Source: Chloroflexota bacterium
Lineage (GTDB): Bacteria; Chloroflexota; UBA6077; JACCZL01
Assembly (NCBI GenBank): GCA_030447245.1
Contig: JAUJPG010000005.1
Span: 90,049 to 154,048 of the forward strand
Reading direction: 5' to 3'
Length of the DNA: 64,000 nt
A program made the position numbers and the translations under genes. Positions 28,080 to 38,043 of this stretch are shown here, piece after piece; the stretch's first letter is position 1; the number at the start of each line of letters is the position of its first letter. A model generated the notes under the pieces. The model worked only from the letters and a program-made list of their open reading frames with translations, was not told where the DNA came from and did not search any database.

Positions 28080-29487
28080 TCAGGTATCCGAGACGAGCGG
28101 CGGACGACAGCAATGCCAGTCCACGGCGCACTGGAACGCATGGCCGGCGGCGAGCACGGCCGCCTCGCCCAGCCGCGGCCCGACGATCTGGATGCCAACG
28201 GGAAGCGCACGGTCGTCAAAGCCGCACGGGATCGACATCGCCGGGACTCCGGGCAGGTTGAAGACCCCGCGGAAGTTGTCCCGCGCGAGCGGCTCCAGGA
28301 GCGCGCCATTCGACCCCATCCTCGGTGCCGTTCCGGATAGGGTCGGGGTGATCAGGATGTCCACGTCGCTGAACACCTCTGCCAGGGACGCGCCGAACCC
28401 CTTGCAAGTTTCGCGGGCCGTGATGTACTCGACCGCCGGGATGTCCAGGGTCTCTACGAGGTTCTTCCGAACTTCTGGAGTGAGCTCCTCCGGCCGCTCA
28501 GCCAGCAGCCCGCCGTACTCGGCGCCGGTCAGCGCCTTGTGGACCGTGAGCGCAGCGGCGGCAATGGGTGGCATAGGTGGGAGCGTCACGTCGCGTACCT
28601 CCCACCCGAGGCCGCGCCACACGTCAAGGGCCGCCTCGGCCACGCGCCCGAGATCGGGCGGCAGATCCTCCCAGAAGTAGGCCCGGGGGACCCCAACGCT
28701 GAGCGGGCGGCCGCTCTTGGTGATGGGACTGGACCAGCCATCGTCAGTCGGCGCATCGAGCGACTCGGGATCGCGCGGATCGTGCCCGGCGAGCGCGTCG
28801 AGCAGGATTGCGCAATCGAGGACGGAGCGTGCCATCGGGCCGACGTGGTCCAGACCGGGTGAGAGCGGAGGACCCCGTGCAAGCTGATGCGACCGTACGT
28901 CGGCTTCAGGCCAGTGATGCCGCAAGCCGCGGCCGGATTCCGAATCGAGCCACCGCTGTCAGTGCCGACAGCACCGTAGGCTAGCCCCGCCGCCAGAACG
29001 ATGCGCCGAGCCGGGCTGGAGATCCGGGGTGGTGATTCGTGTTCCAGGGATTACGCGGGATCGCGTACGGGTGATCTCGGAAGCTCTCGGCCCAGCACAG
29101 CTCCGGCAGGTTCGTCTTCCCCAGCAGGACCGCACCCGCCTGACGCAGTCGCGCGACCGCCGTCGCATCCTCCTCGGGCACGAAGGTGGCGAATGCCCGG
29201 CTGCCGAAGGTCGCCGGCACGCCCTTGCTCCAGAGCTGGTCCTTGATCGCGACGGGCACGCCGTGGAGCGGCCCGCGGTACTCGCCAGCCAGGATCTCTT
29301 GCTCGGCGCGATCGGCCTCCTCGAGGGCCGAGTCGGGTGTGCACGTGATGTAAGCGCCGAGCGTCGGCTCCAGGCGCTCGGTCCGCTCGATCATCGTCCG
29401 GGTAACCTCCACTGGCGAGAGGTCCCGAGCGCGCAGATGCTTTCCGAGCTCGTCCAGCGAGAGGTACGCTAGCTGCGGTTCACCCAC
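28080..29487 (-). pseudogene. Amidase-signature family protein broken by two frameshifts
   Basis: N-terminal part (28981-29487) GPLHGVPVAIKDQLWSKGVPATFGS; middle frame [41 protein letters not shown]-terminal part (28080-28925) [28 protein letters not shown]. Confidence 0.85.
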
Positions 29488-29729
29488 GGCGCCTCCGGTC
29501 TAGACCGCCCCGTGTCTGAGAATGCCGCACCCTTTCATCTCAACTCCGCGCATACAGCCAGCAGTGTCCCGATGACTCGCGTCCTCGCGAGTCAAACACG
29601 CTACCAAGACGTATGAGGTGCCCAGTTGCCCGAAGCGAGCTTCCTTCGTCCCTTCCAGCGGATCACGACCTACATCGTCCGCCTGCAAGTCGCCTGGTGC
29701 AACCCGAACGTCCGCTAGGCGGGGGCTGG

Positions 29730-30632
29730 CTACGCTTCGGGGCGGGTCACCGTGACGCCGGCGATCCGCTCGGCCGGCTGGACCATCGCCGACATGTCCT
29801 GGTCGCCAAATCCAAGTTGGCGCGCTTCCTTGAACAGCTCGAGCGAGGCAGCAGTCAGCAACATCCGCACGCCGAGCTCCTGGCCAAAGGCACTGATTAG
29901 CCCGAGATCCTTGAGCACAAGGTTGACCGGCGTGGCCGGGTCGAATTTGCGCTCGAGCATCAGCGGGACGTGGCGGTTCAGCATCGCGCTCGACCCGAAG
30001 CTAGTGCCGAGCAGGTCCAGCATGACCTGCGGATCAGCCCCGGCCTTGACGCCCATCACAAACCCTTCGACCGCCGCTACCGTGTGGATGCCAACCAGCA
30101 GCTGATTGACGAGCTTGACGATCGTTCCCGTGCCCGGGCCGCCGCAATGCTTGATGTTCTTGCCCATCGCTTCGAAGACCGGTCCGGCCTTCGCGAACGC
30201 ATCGGCGTCCCCGCCCACCATGATCGTCAAGGTACCAGCCTGTGCTCCCCCGGGCCCGCCGCTGACCGGAGCGTCAAGGAACGCCGCGCCCCTGGCGTTG
30301 GCTGCCTCGGCGCAGGCGGCGTTGGTGGCCGGGCTGACGGTGCTGTGGTCGATCCAGAGCTGGCCACTGCGGCCGCCGGCACCAACCCCATTCTCTTCCA
30401 GGTACACTTCCTCGACCGCCGCCGGCGTCGGCAGGCAGGTCAGCACGAAGTCCGATGCCCCGGCAACCTCGCGCGGTGATCCAGCCGGCTTGGCCCCTTC
30501 GCTGACCAGCTCGTCCACCGCGCCACGGCTTCGATTGTGGACCGTCACCTCAAAACCCGCCTTGAGTAGTTGCTGGGTCATCGGCCGCCCCATCTTGCCC
30601 AATCCGATGAAGCCAACCTTGCCACTCGCCAT
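29730..30632 (-). CDS. NAD(P)-dependent oxidoreductase, 3-hydroxyisobutyrate dehydrogenase family
   Basis: KVGFIGLGKMGRPMTQQLLKAGFEVTVHNRS, FLDAPVSGGPGGAQAGTLTIMVGG, GTGTIVKLVNQLLVG. Confidence 0.93.
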   Translation of the reverse strand: MASGKVGFIGLGKMGRPMTQQLLKAGFEVTVHNRSRGAVDELVSEGAKPAGSPREVAGASDFVLTCLPTPAAVEEVYLEENGVGAGGRSGQLWIDHSTVSPATNAACAEAANARGAAFLDAPVSGGPGGAQAGTLTIMVGGDADAFAKAGPVFEAMGKNIKHCGGPGTGTIVKLVNQLLVGIHTVAAVEGFVMGVKAGADPQVMLDLLGTSFGSSAMLNRHVPLMLERKFDPATPVNLVLKDLGLISAFGQELGVRMLLTAASLELFKEARQLGFGDQDMSAMVQPAERIAGVTVTRPEA

Positions 30633-30943
30633 CTCAGCCGCTCCTTCTCGCGATTCGGTGCACTCGTCAGTCAGTGCAAAGGATTCGTAGAATCCAGGCT
30701 CGGCGTCCCCGATCGCACCCGTGCTGACGTTTCACTCCTGGACGGCCGGCGTGGAACCGAGTGTAACATGCCCCCCGCGGGCGGGCATCGCCGGAACCGC
30801 GTCGAAGTCTGGCTGTTTCCCCGTCACGGACGCATCACAGCAATCCCCACATTTCGCGGCGGCGCACGACCCTTGGTATAGTCCTCGCGCGCTGACTTCG
30901 TGTCTAGAGCGGCGACGACCCTACTCAGCATCACGGAGTCCAG

Positions 30944-32908
30944 ATGTCCCTGAGCCCACGGATTGCAGCGCTCCTTGTCGGCCTGGTTCTGCTCTTGTCG
31001 TTGCCGCCGGTCCCCGCTGGCGCCAACCAACAGAGATCGGTGGTTGCCCCCCTGCCCGCGGTGGCCGAACCGGACGGTCGATTCGGGATGGTACAGGCGA
31101 TGCATGCGCCGGACCTGGCGCTCCAGATGGGCGCGCGCTGGGACCGGATCATCTTCCCCTGGTCGCTGATCCAAAAGGACGGGCCGGACTCCTGGGATCA
31201 GCTTTACTTTACCGATGAGCAGATCCGGGCCCAGGCCGCACGCGGCATGACGCTCGCCGGCGTGATGATCTACACCCCTCAGTGGGCATCCGAAAAGCCG
31301 GAGGTCGGCCGACCGGTGGACCGTCCGGCTGGACTGTACCTGCCGTACGACGATCCGAAGAACCACTGGGGCCAGTTCGTCCGCAAGCTGGTTGCTCGCC
31401 ACCGCGGCGTGGTCGACCACTGGATTGTCTGGAATGAGCAAGATTTGTACGACATGGCGATCCGTTACACGTGGGATGCTCCGTACGAGGATTACGTGCA
31501 GCTTCTAAAGGTGGCGTACCTCAACGTCAAGGAAGTGAATCCGAATGCCAAGGTGATCCTTGGTGGTCTGGCGTACTGGTACGACAAGGAGTACAACCGG
31601 CCTCCATATCTTGGGCCGATGCTGGAGATCATGGCGCGAGACCCAGAGGCCAAACGTCACAACCACTACTTCGACATTGTCAGCGTGCATGCGTACAGCG
31701 CGCCGCTCAACTCGTATGCCGAGCCATTGATCATGCGTGAGATCCTGGAACTGCGTGGCATGAAGAAGCCGATCTGGATCTCCGAGAGCAACGTGGTGCC
31801 GCTCGACGATGGGGACCACCACCTCCCTGCTGGCGGCTGGCGCGCAACGCTTGACCAACAGGCCTCGTACGTCATCCAGAGCATGGCAATGGCGCTGGCC
31901 GCTGACGTCGAGCGGTACGCGATGTACAAGATGGTGGACGAAGAGCCGGAGAACAACACCGACTTGTGGGGGCTGGTCCGCAACAACGGTAGCCTGAAGC
32001 CAGCGTACGTCGGCTATCAAGTCGGGGCGACGTACTTCTCCAAAGTGAAGTCCGCGGTGTATAGCTGGCCGGGCAGTCGCGAGGTGCCGACAGCCGCCGA
32101 GGTCAAGTCAATCTTGACGTCGAATTCGAACCGAGCCCAGTTCATCTGGCCGGCCCAGATTAGTCAGGTCACCATGGAGCGCGGGCGCCAGTTGACGACC
32201 GTCCTCTGGAACAACTCGCCGGCCGAGGTCACCCACAAGATTCCGGCGAACGCCCGGCGGGCTACACTGGTGAACAAGTACGGCACGACCGAAACGATCG
32301 GCGCACGCGACGGCTTCTACAGCATCCGCCTGCCGGGCTCGCAGCACAACTCGGACCTTCGTGACTCGAGCATCTACATGATCGGCGGCGATCCGTTCAT
32401 CATCGACGAGCAGGTCGCCCCGCTACCTACGGATCGCGTCGTAAGCCGCATCGAGATGGTGTGGCCGCAGGGCGGAGCCTCGCAGCGCGAGGCCAGCAAG
32501 GCGAACATCACTGCGCAGCTCCTGATGCCGGGTGCGAACGAGTCGGTCCCCTGCCGCTACAAGCCGGAATCGGTCCAGCTCTGGCGCAAGATCAACAACG
32601 GCCCACGCGAGTTGGTCACGACGGGAGTGCGCCGGGTGGCGAATGCCGAAGGGGTCACCTATCCGGTCTGGGACTTCAACGACATCAGCGTTGCCGGGGT
32701 GCGCGGTGGACCGCCCCCGCCGACGCCGACGCCCGCGGCTGAGGGGACGGTGGACACGCCAGCGGCGCCCCCGCCCCCCAGAGACTTCATCGAGTTCTCG
32801 GTGGTCGTCGACGGCATTCAAACCGATGTCGGCACGTGGACCTATGGCGGCCCAAACGCGACCGACTGGACCCGGCCGCCGATCCGCCCACGCGTTGGCT
32901 GCGAGTAA
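30944..32908 (+). CDS. Secreted glycoside-hydrolase-like (beta/alpha-barrel) protein
   Basis: Signal peptide; WDRIIFPWSLIQKDGPDSWDQLYFTDEQI, WIVWNEQD, DIVSVHAYS, IWISESNVV pattern typical of clan GH-A-like barrels. Confidence 0.7.
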   Translation: MSLSPRIAALLVGLVLLLSLPPVPAGANQQRSVVAPLPAVAEPDGRFGMVQAMHAPDLALQMGARWDRIIFPWSLIQKDGPDSWDQLYFTDEQIRAQAARGMTLAGVMIYTPQWASEKPEVGRPVDRPAGLYLPYDDPKNHWGQFVRKLVARHRGVVDHWIVWNEQDLYDMAIRYTWDAPYEDYVQLLKVAYLNVKEVNPNAKVILGGLAYWYDKEYNRPPYLGPMLEIMARDPEAKRHNHYFDIVSVHAYSAPLNSYAEPLIMREILELRGMKKPIWISESNVVPLDDGDHHLPAGGWRATLDQQASYVIQSMAMALAADVERYAMYKMVDEEPENNTDLWGLVRNNGSLKPAYVGYQVGATYFSKVKSAVYSWPGSREVPTAAEVKSILTSNSNRAQFIWPAQISQVTMERGRQLTTVLWNNSPAEVTHKIPANARRATLVNKYGTTETIGARDGFYSIRLPGSQHNSDLRDSSIYMIGGDPFIIDEQVAPLPTDRVVSRIEMVWPQGGASQREASKANITAQLLMPGANESVPCRYKPESVQLWRKINNGPRELVTTGVRRVANAEGVTYPVWDFNDISVAGVRGGPPPPTPTPAAEGTVDTPAAPPPPRDFIEFSVVVDGIQTDVGTWTYGGPNATDWTRPPIRPRVGCE

Positions 32909-32942
32909 CTGCCTGGCGCGCGACCAGGATGAACGCTGCGCC

Positions 32943-33194
32943 GTGAGGGTCACAGACAAGCAGTTCTTTCGAGAGCGTCACCGCCTTGGCTTTGCGGCGA
33001 TGGACGATCTAGAGCTGGCACACACCACGGCAACGCGGCTGGCCGAGAGTGTCGGCCGCCGCCGCCCGGAGCCTGCCGTTCTGCGCCTGGCCGCCGCGCT
33101 CGAGCAGGTCCGTCCCCGGTCGCTGCAACGTCCTGCTGGCGACGGGGTCCTGATCAGCCTTCAGCCGCCGATGGCGAGCCGGGCGACGGCGTAG
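32943..33194 (+). CDS. Possible small hypothetical protein (83 aa)
   Basis: GTG at 32943 in an open frame, fills the intergenic gap and overlaps the nuoN 3' end; no recognised domain. Confidence 0.25.
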   Translation: MRVTDKQFFRERHRLGFAAMDDLELAHTTATRLAESVGRRRPEPAVLRLAAALEQVRPRSLQRPAGDGVLISLQPPMASRATA

Positions 33195-34498
33195 GCGAAG
33201 CCTGGGGCAAGGCCAAGGACGACGACCGCTGCGCCGGCGAACCACACGGCAGGGGCCGGCGCAGACGACACATGAGCCCGAGTAAGCGCCAACAGGTCCG
33301 GCAGTGGGCGGAGATAGTAGAGCACGCCGGCTACGCCACCGATCACGGCCACAAGGGTGGGCCAGAAGCCGAGCGCGGACCATGATGCATCGAGGATCGC
33401 CAGCTTGGCCCAGAAGCCGGGAGTCGGCGGGATACCGGCGAGCGAGAGCAGCGCCAGTGTCAGGCCGAGGGCACGCGTCGCGCTCAGGCCTTCACCGCGG
33501 ACCTCGCCGAACGGGAGCGGGCCGGTGCCACGGCCGGCCATCGCAGCGAAGGCCAACAGGATCGTCAGCACGTAGATCACGACGAAGAAGATGGCGGCCG
33601 CGCGTCCCTCTGGGCCGCAGCCAAGGGCTAGCGCCATCAAACCGGCATTCGCGACGGTTGAGTAGGCGAGCATCCGGCGCACCTCCCGCTGGGCGAGCGC
33701 GCCGAACGTGCCCCAGATGATCGAGACCAGGCCGATACCGATCAAGATGGGGGCCATCGGCACAGCTGCGCCGGCAGCGAGTCGGGCGAGCGCCACGACG
33801 GCGGCGATCTTGCTCGCCGCCATCACGAAGCCGGCCAGACCGGGAGCGCCCGCGGTGTAGGCGTCAAGCGGCCCCCACAGAAGCGGGAACACGGCCAGCT
33901 TGTAGGCAAAGCCGAGGCCAATCAACAGCACGCCGATTGTCCAGATGTAGCTGTACGTGGGATCAACGACGCCTGGCCGCGGCCACGCAAACGAGCCCGT
34001 TGCGAGCAGGAGCAAGCCGAGCCCGTACACCAGCGCTGCAAACGAGATCGCGGCGAGAACAAAGTACCGAAACGCGGCCTCGAGTGGCCGGGCACCCCGG
34101 CCGAGCGCGACCAGGACAGCCGCGCTGAGCGACAGCGTTTCCAACCCGAGCGCGGCGCTCAGTAGCTCGCCTGCTGTGGCCAGCACGATCGCGCCGGTCG
34201 AGCCGAGCAGGATCAGCGCGGCGACCTCGGGCCGCTGGGTGGAATTGTGCAGCTCGGCGCTCGGCACCAGCAGCATGCCGACCAGGCCGGCGGCCACCAC
34301 ACCGAGCACCGACACGCGGGTCAGCGCGTCGCCGCCCATCGCCGGCAGCGCCGCCCCGAGCAGCGAAAGCACGCCGATCGTCGCCAGAATCGTCGGGCTG
34401 TTCGAGAGGCGGCCTGTCAACAGCAGGATGACGAGCGTGCCAAGGACCAGAATCAGCACGGACCCGAGGGGCGGCGGGATGCTCGCGAGCACGTTCAC
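33161..34498 (-). CDS. nuoN: NADH-quinone oxidoreductase subunit N
   Basis: LGLETLSLSAAVLVALGRG, EAAFRYFVLAAISFAALVYGLGLLLLATGS, GFAYKLAVFPLLWGPLDAYTAGAPGLAGFVMAASKIA. Confidence 0.88.
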   Translation of the reverse strand: MNVLASIPPPLGSVLILVLGTLVILLLTGRLSNSPTILATIGVLSLLGAALPAMGGDALTRVSVLGVVAAGLVGMLLVPSAELHNSTQRPEVAALILLGSTGAIVLATAGELLSAALGLETLSLSAAVLVALGRGARPLEAAFRYFVLAAISFAALVYGLGLLLLATGSFAWPRPGVVDPTYSYIWTIGVLLIGLGFAYKLAVFPLLWGPLDAYTAGAPGLAGFVMAASKIAAVVALARLAAGAAVPMAPILIGIGLVSIIWGTFGALAQREVRRMLAYSTVANAGLMALALGCGPEGRAAAIFFVVIYVLTILLAFAAMAGRGTGPLPFGEVRGEGLSATRALGLTLALLSLAGIPPTPGFWAKLAILDASWSALGFWPTLVAVIGGVAGVLYYLRPLPDLLALTRAHVSSAPAPAVWFAGAAVVVLGLAPGFAYAVARLAIGG

Positions 34499-36249
34499 GA
34501 ACGCACCCCAGGCGAGGCCGGGAGCGGCGCAGAAATGCCGAACAGGGATGACAACAAGCCGAGCAGCAGAATGAGCGCAATGCCGAGCACCGAGACAAGG
34601 GCATATCGGCCGAGCCGCCCGCTGTGCGCGGAGATCAGCCGCGCCGACACGCCGGTAGTCAGGCTGGCGACCGCGCCAACCCAGCCGCCTTCCTCAACCG
34701 CCGCGGCAGGCTGTGCCACGGCTGCGCGATCGCGCCGAAACGCGATCGCAAATCCGGCCATCCCGAGCGCCCCGGCGAAGAAGCCGAGGAGGCTGGGGAA
34801 GTGAACGACTTCGGCGTGGGCCACCGTGTCCCCGAGGACACCCGACAGGATGCCACGAGGCCACTCCAGGTAGCCGAGCAGCAGCGCACCCGCCGCCAGC
34901 GGGACAAGCGACCACTGCATCAGTGGCGACGGCGCGTGGATCGGCTCACTGTCCGGGCGCGGACCGTGGAATACACTGAAGAACAGACGGCCGATGTACC
35001 AGCCCGTCAGGAACACGCCGGCGAACAGGCCGAAGAACGCAAGCGGCCCAAAGACGCCGCGCTCTTCGGCGGCTTCGAGGATCAGGTCCTTGCTGAAACC
35101 CCCGGACAGACCCGGCACGCCGATCAGAGCGAGTGCGCCGATCAAGAACGCGGCATACGCCCCTGGCAGGACCCGGCGCAGCCCTCCGAGCGACGCCAGG
35201 TCCTCGCGGCCGTGCCGCGCATGGATCACCACGCCGGCGGAGAGGAAGAGCAGCGCCTTGAAGGCCGCGTGGGTGATCAGGTGAAAGAGCGCCGCGAACG
35301 GTGCGCCAAAGCCGACCGCGGCGAACATGTAGCCAAGCTGGCTGACCGTCGAGTAGGCCAGGCCGCGCTTCAGATTGGCCTGGCGTGTGCTGGCTAGGCC
35401 CCCGCCGACCGCGGTCAGCACGCCGATGATCGCCGTCGCCGCCGCCACGCGCGGCGCGGTCGCCATCACTGCGTTGGTGCGCACCAGCAAGTACACGCCG
35501 GCCGCGACCATCGTTGCGGCGTGGATAAGCGCGCTGACCGGAGTTGGGCCCGCCATCGCACTTGGGATCCAGAAGTAGAGCGGCCCCTGAGCCGACTTCG
35601 CCATCGCGCCGATGAGCAGCAGCGAAGCCAGCAGCGTGGCTCCTCCCGGCAAGGCCAGGCAGCCGGGCGTCTGCAATGTCAGCAGATCGCCGCAGTTGGC
35701 CGGTACGAGGACGAGCGCCAGCAGCAGCGCGGCGTCTCCGACAGCGTTGGCCGCCAGCGCCTGCACACCTGCCGCGAGGGTGCCGGGCCGGTCATGCCAG
35801 AACGAGATCAGCAGGAAGCTGGCCAGGCCGACCCCGGACCAGCCGACGAGCAGGACCGCCAGGTTGCCGGCCAGGACCAGGATGGCCATGCTCCCGACGA
35901 AGACGTCGAGGAACATGAAATAGCGTCGTCGGCTGGCCGGCGTCTCCTCGGCCATATACGCGAGCGAGTAGACGTAGATGCAGGTGGACACGATACCGAC
36001 GACGGCCAGCATGACCGCCGCGAGCGCATCCGCTCGCAGGTGGAATGAGCCGTCCGGCAGAAACGGCAACCAGCCCGCTCGGACGACCTCAACGGGCGCC
36101 CGTGGGCCCACCAGCCAGGCAACCGCGACCACGGCGATCATGACCGGCCCGATAAGGCTGGCGGCACCCGGCCGCCCGACTCCGAGGCCAGTCAGCAGCA
36201 GCCCGGGCAGGGTAAATAGCCATGCCCAGGACAGGAGGGCACTCACCAT
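34495..36249 (-). CDS. nuoL: NADH-quinone oxidoreductase subunit L
   Basis: GAMAKSAQGPLYFWIPSAMAGPTPVSALIHAATMVAAGVYLLVRT, LKRGLAYSTVSQLGYMF, FHLITHAAFKALLFLSAG, GFSKDLIL. Confidence 0.95.
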   Translation of the reverse strand: MVSALLSWAWLFTLPGLLLTGLGVGRPGAASLIGPVMIAVVAVAWLVGPRAPVEVVRAGWLPFLPDGSFHLRADALAAVMLAVVGIVSTCIYVYSLAYMAEETPASRRRYFMFLDVFVGSMAILVLAGNLAVLLVGWSGVGLASFLLISFWHDRPGTLAAGVQALAANAVGDAALLLALVLVPANCGDLLTLQTPGCLALPGGATLLASLLLIGAMAKSAQGPLYFWIPSAMAGPTPVSALIHAATMVAAGVYLLVRTNAVMATAPRVAAATAIIGVLTAVGGGLASTRQANLKRGLAYSTVSQLGYMFAAVGFGAPFAALFHLITHAAFKALLFLSAGVVIHARHGREDLASLGGLRRVLPGAYAAFLIGALALIGVPGLSGGFSKDLILEAAEERGVFGPLAFFGLFAGVFLTGWYIGRLFFSVFHGPRPDSEPIHAPSPLMQWSLVPLAAGALLLGYLEWPRGILSGVLGDTVAHAEVVHFPSLLGFFAGALGMAGFAIAFRRDRAAVAQPAAAVEEGGWVGAVASLTTGVSARLISAHSGRLGRYALVSVLGIALILLLGLLSSLFGISAPLPASPGVRS

Positions 36250-36310
36250 TGCACGCTGTCAGTGGCGGTTGCACCCACTGCTAGCTCTTGACTGCTGATC
36301 GCTCGCCCGG

Positions 36311-36613
36311 TCATCCGCGCACCTCCGCCGCGGCGTCGACGTCGACCGTTTCGCGGTCGCGGAACAATGCGAGCGCCAGGCCCAGGCCGATCACCGCCTC
36401 GGCCGCGGCCAGGACAAGGACGATCAGCGCCGCTGACTGCCCGTCGACGAGGCCACGGATTCGCGCGGCCAGCACGAGCACCAGGTTGCCCGCGTTCAGC
36501 ATCAGCTCGATCGACATGAGCATCGAAATCGGGTTGCGGCGCATCAATACGCCCGCGCTTCCAAGCGCCATCAGCGACGCGCTGGTGGCCAGGATCAGCG
36601 ACTCGGCGTTCAT
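36311..36613 (-). CDS. nuoK: NADH-quinone oxidoreductase subunit K
   Basis: NPISMLMSIELMLNAGNLVLV, VLAAAEAVIGLGLALALFR. Confidence 0.95.
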   Translation of the reverse strand: MNAESLILATSASLMALGSAGVLMRRNPISMLMSIELMLNAGNLVLVLAARIRGLVDGQSAALIVLVLAAAEAVIGLGLALALFRDRETVDVDAAAEVRG

Positions 36614-37215
36614 CGCGCTGGCCCCCCCTCGTCCAGGAGCCGCTGGCGGCCGGTGGCGCCGGGAGCATCGGCGGTGTGTGCCAGGCTGCCCTCGCTGGCG
36701 GCCCGCGACGAAGCCTTGGCGCCGGGTTCCGGCTCTTGGCGGCGCCAGATCGCCACGGCGCCGATGATCGCCACGAGCAGGAGCGCCGCGGTCAACTCAA
36801 ACGGCACGATCAACGGCCCGAACAGTGACCGGCCAATCGCCTCAACCCCGCCGGCCGGATTCTCGGGCGCGGTCGGCGCGCCAACCGCCAGACCGGCCGC
36901 CAGGGCCGCCAGCAGCGCAGCGCCCGCGACCACCGCCGAGACGACCCTGCCGGTCGGAACCACGCTTTCGATACCCCCATGCGGCAGCAAGGCGACGACG
37001 AACAAGAACAGCACGACGATCGCCCCAGAGTAGATCAACACTTGCCCCAGCGCAACCAGGTCGGCGGCCATGATCAGGAACAAGGCTGCCACGCACAAGC
37101 TGTGTGCCAGCAGGGCAACGACCGCGTGGACCGGTCGCCGAGCCAGGATCACACCAACCGCGCTCACCAGCGCGACCGCGCAGGCGAGAGCAATGGGGAG
37201 GAAGGCGTTGTTCAT
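36610..37215 (-). CDS. nuoJ: NADH-quinone oxidoreductase subunit J
   Basis: RRPVHAVVALLAHSLCVAALFLIMAADLVALGQVLIYSGAIVVLFLFVVAL; ATG at 37215. Confidence 0.94.
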   Translation of the reverse strand: MNNAFLPIALACAVALVSAVGVILARRPVHAVVALLAHSLCVAALFLIMAADLVALGQVLIYSGAIVVLFLFVVALLPHGGIESVVPTGRVVSAVVAGAALLAALAAGLAVGAPTAPENPAGGVEAIGRSLFGPLIVPFELTAALLLVAIIGAVAIWRRQEPEPGAKASSRAASEGSLAHTADAPGATGRQRLLDEGGPAR

Positions 37216-37249
37216 ACCTGGCCCCCCCGCCCCCGCTTCCCCATCTAGC

Positions 37250-37304
37250 CCGCCTTCCCTGAAGAGAAGGAGAGAGTTCGCCCCCTTCTCTTCAGGGAAG
37301 GCGG
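37250..37304. repeat. Perfect 21-bp inverted repeat with 13-nt loop between nuoI and nuoJ
   Basis: CCGCCTTCCCTGAAGAGAAGG (37250-37270) / CCTTCTCTTCAGGGAAGGCGG (37284-37304). Confidence 0.95.
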
Positions 37305-37324
37305 CCGGAGGGTTTGGTCGGTCC

Positions 37325-37978
37325 TCACGCGTGGTCCTCGCCGGCGGCTGGCGTGGCAACCGGCTCGGGGGTGCCGTGTCCGTGGACGTCCGCGCTATCG
37401 GCGTCGGCATGAGAGACGGCGCGGCGAACGTCGGCACCGATCGGATGGTGAGTTCGGTAGACCTCGCCAAGCTTCGTGTGAGCGTCACGGTCATCCGCTG
37501 CGCGATCCCGCTCGACGTCCGGGTGGAACTGGATCTTCGGTGCGTACTTTTCCGGCTCGAGCAGCATCGGCTTCGTATACACGAAGTCGGCCCGCGCGAA
37601 GTCGGACAACTCGTACTCCGGCCCGAGCTTGATCGCGTCCACCGGGCACGCTTCCTCGCAGAAACCGCAGAAGATGCAGCGGATCATGTTGATCTCGTAC
37701 ACCTCGGCGTAGCGCTCGCCGGGCGACACCGGCGCGGCCGGATCGTTCTCGGACGACTTGACGTAGATGGCCTGCGAGGGGCATGCCGCCGCGCACAGAC
37801 TACAGCCAATACATCGCTCCAGACCGTCCGGCTCGCGATACAATCGATGCCGACCACGAAACCGAGCGGACGGCGTCCGCTTGACGTCCGGGTAACGGAC
37901 GGTGGTGGGCGGCCGGACGACGTGCTTGAGCGTGGTCCAGAAGCCCCGCGCCAGAGCCTTGGTGTCCTTGATCAGCAT
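37325..37978 (-). CDS. nuoI: NADH-quinone oxidoreductase subunit I
   Basis: Two 4Fe-4S motifs [12 protein letters not shown] and [15 protein letters not shown] at 37978. Confidence 0.96.
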   Translation of the reverse strand: MLIKDTKALARGFWTTLKHVVRPPTTVRYPDVKRTPSARFRGRHRLYREPDGLERCIGCSLCAAACPSQAIYVKSSENDPAAPVSPGERYAEVYEINMIRCIFCGFCEEACPVDAIKLGPEYELSDFARADFVYTKPMLLEPEKYAPKIQFHPDVERDRAADDRDAHTKLGEVYRTHHPIGADVRRAVSHADADSADVHGHGTPEPVATPAAGEDHA

Positions 37979-38043
37979 GCGTGAGTTTCTCCGATTACTT
38001 GAGAGGCCACGATTGACGAAGGACGTCTCCTTCGTGCACGCAT

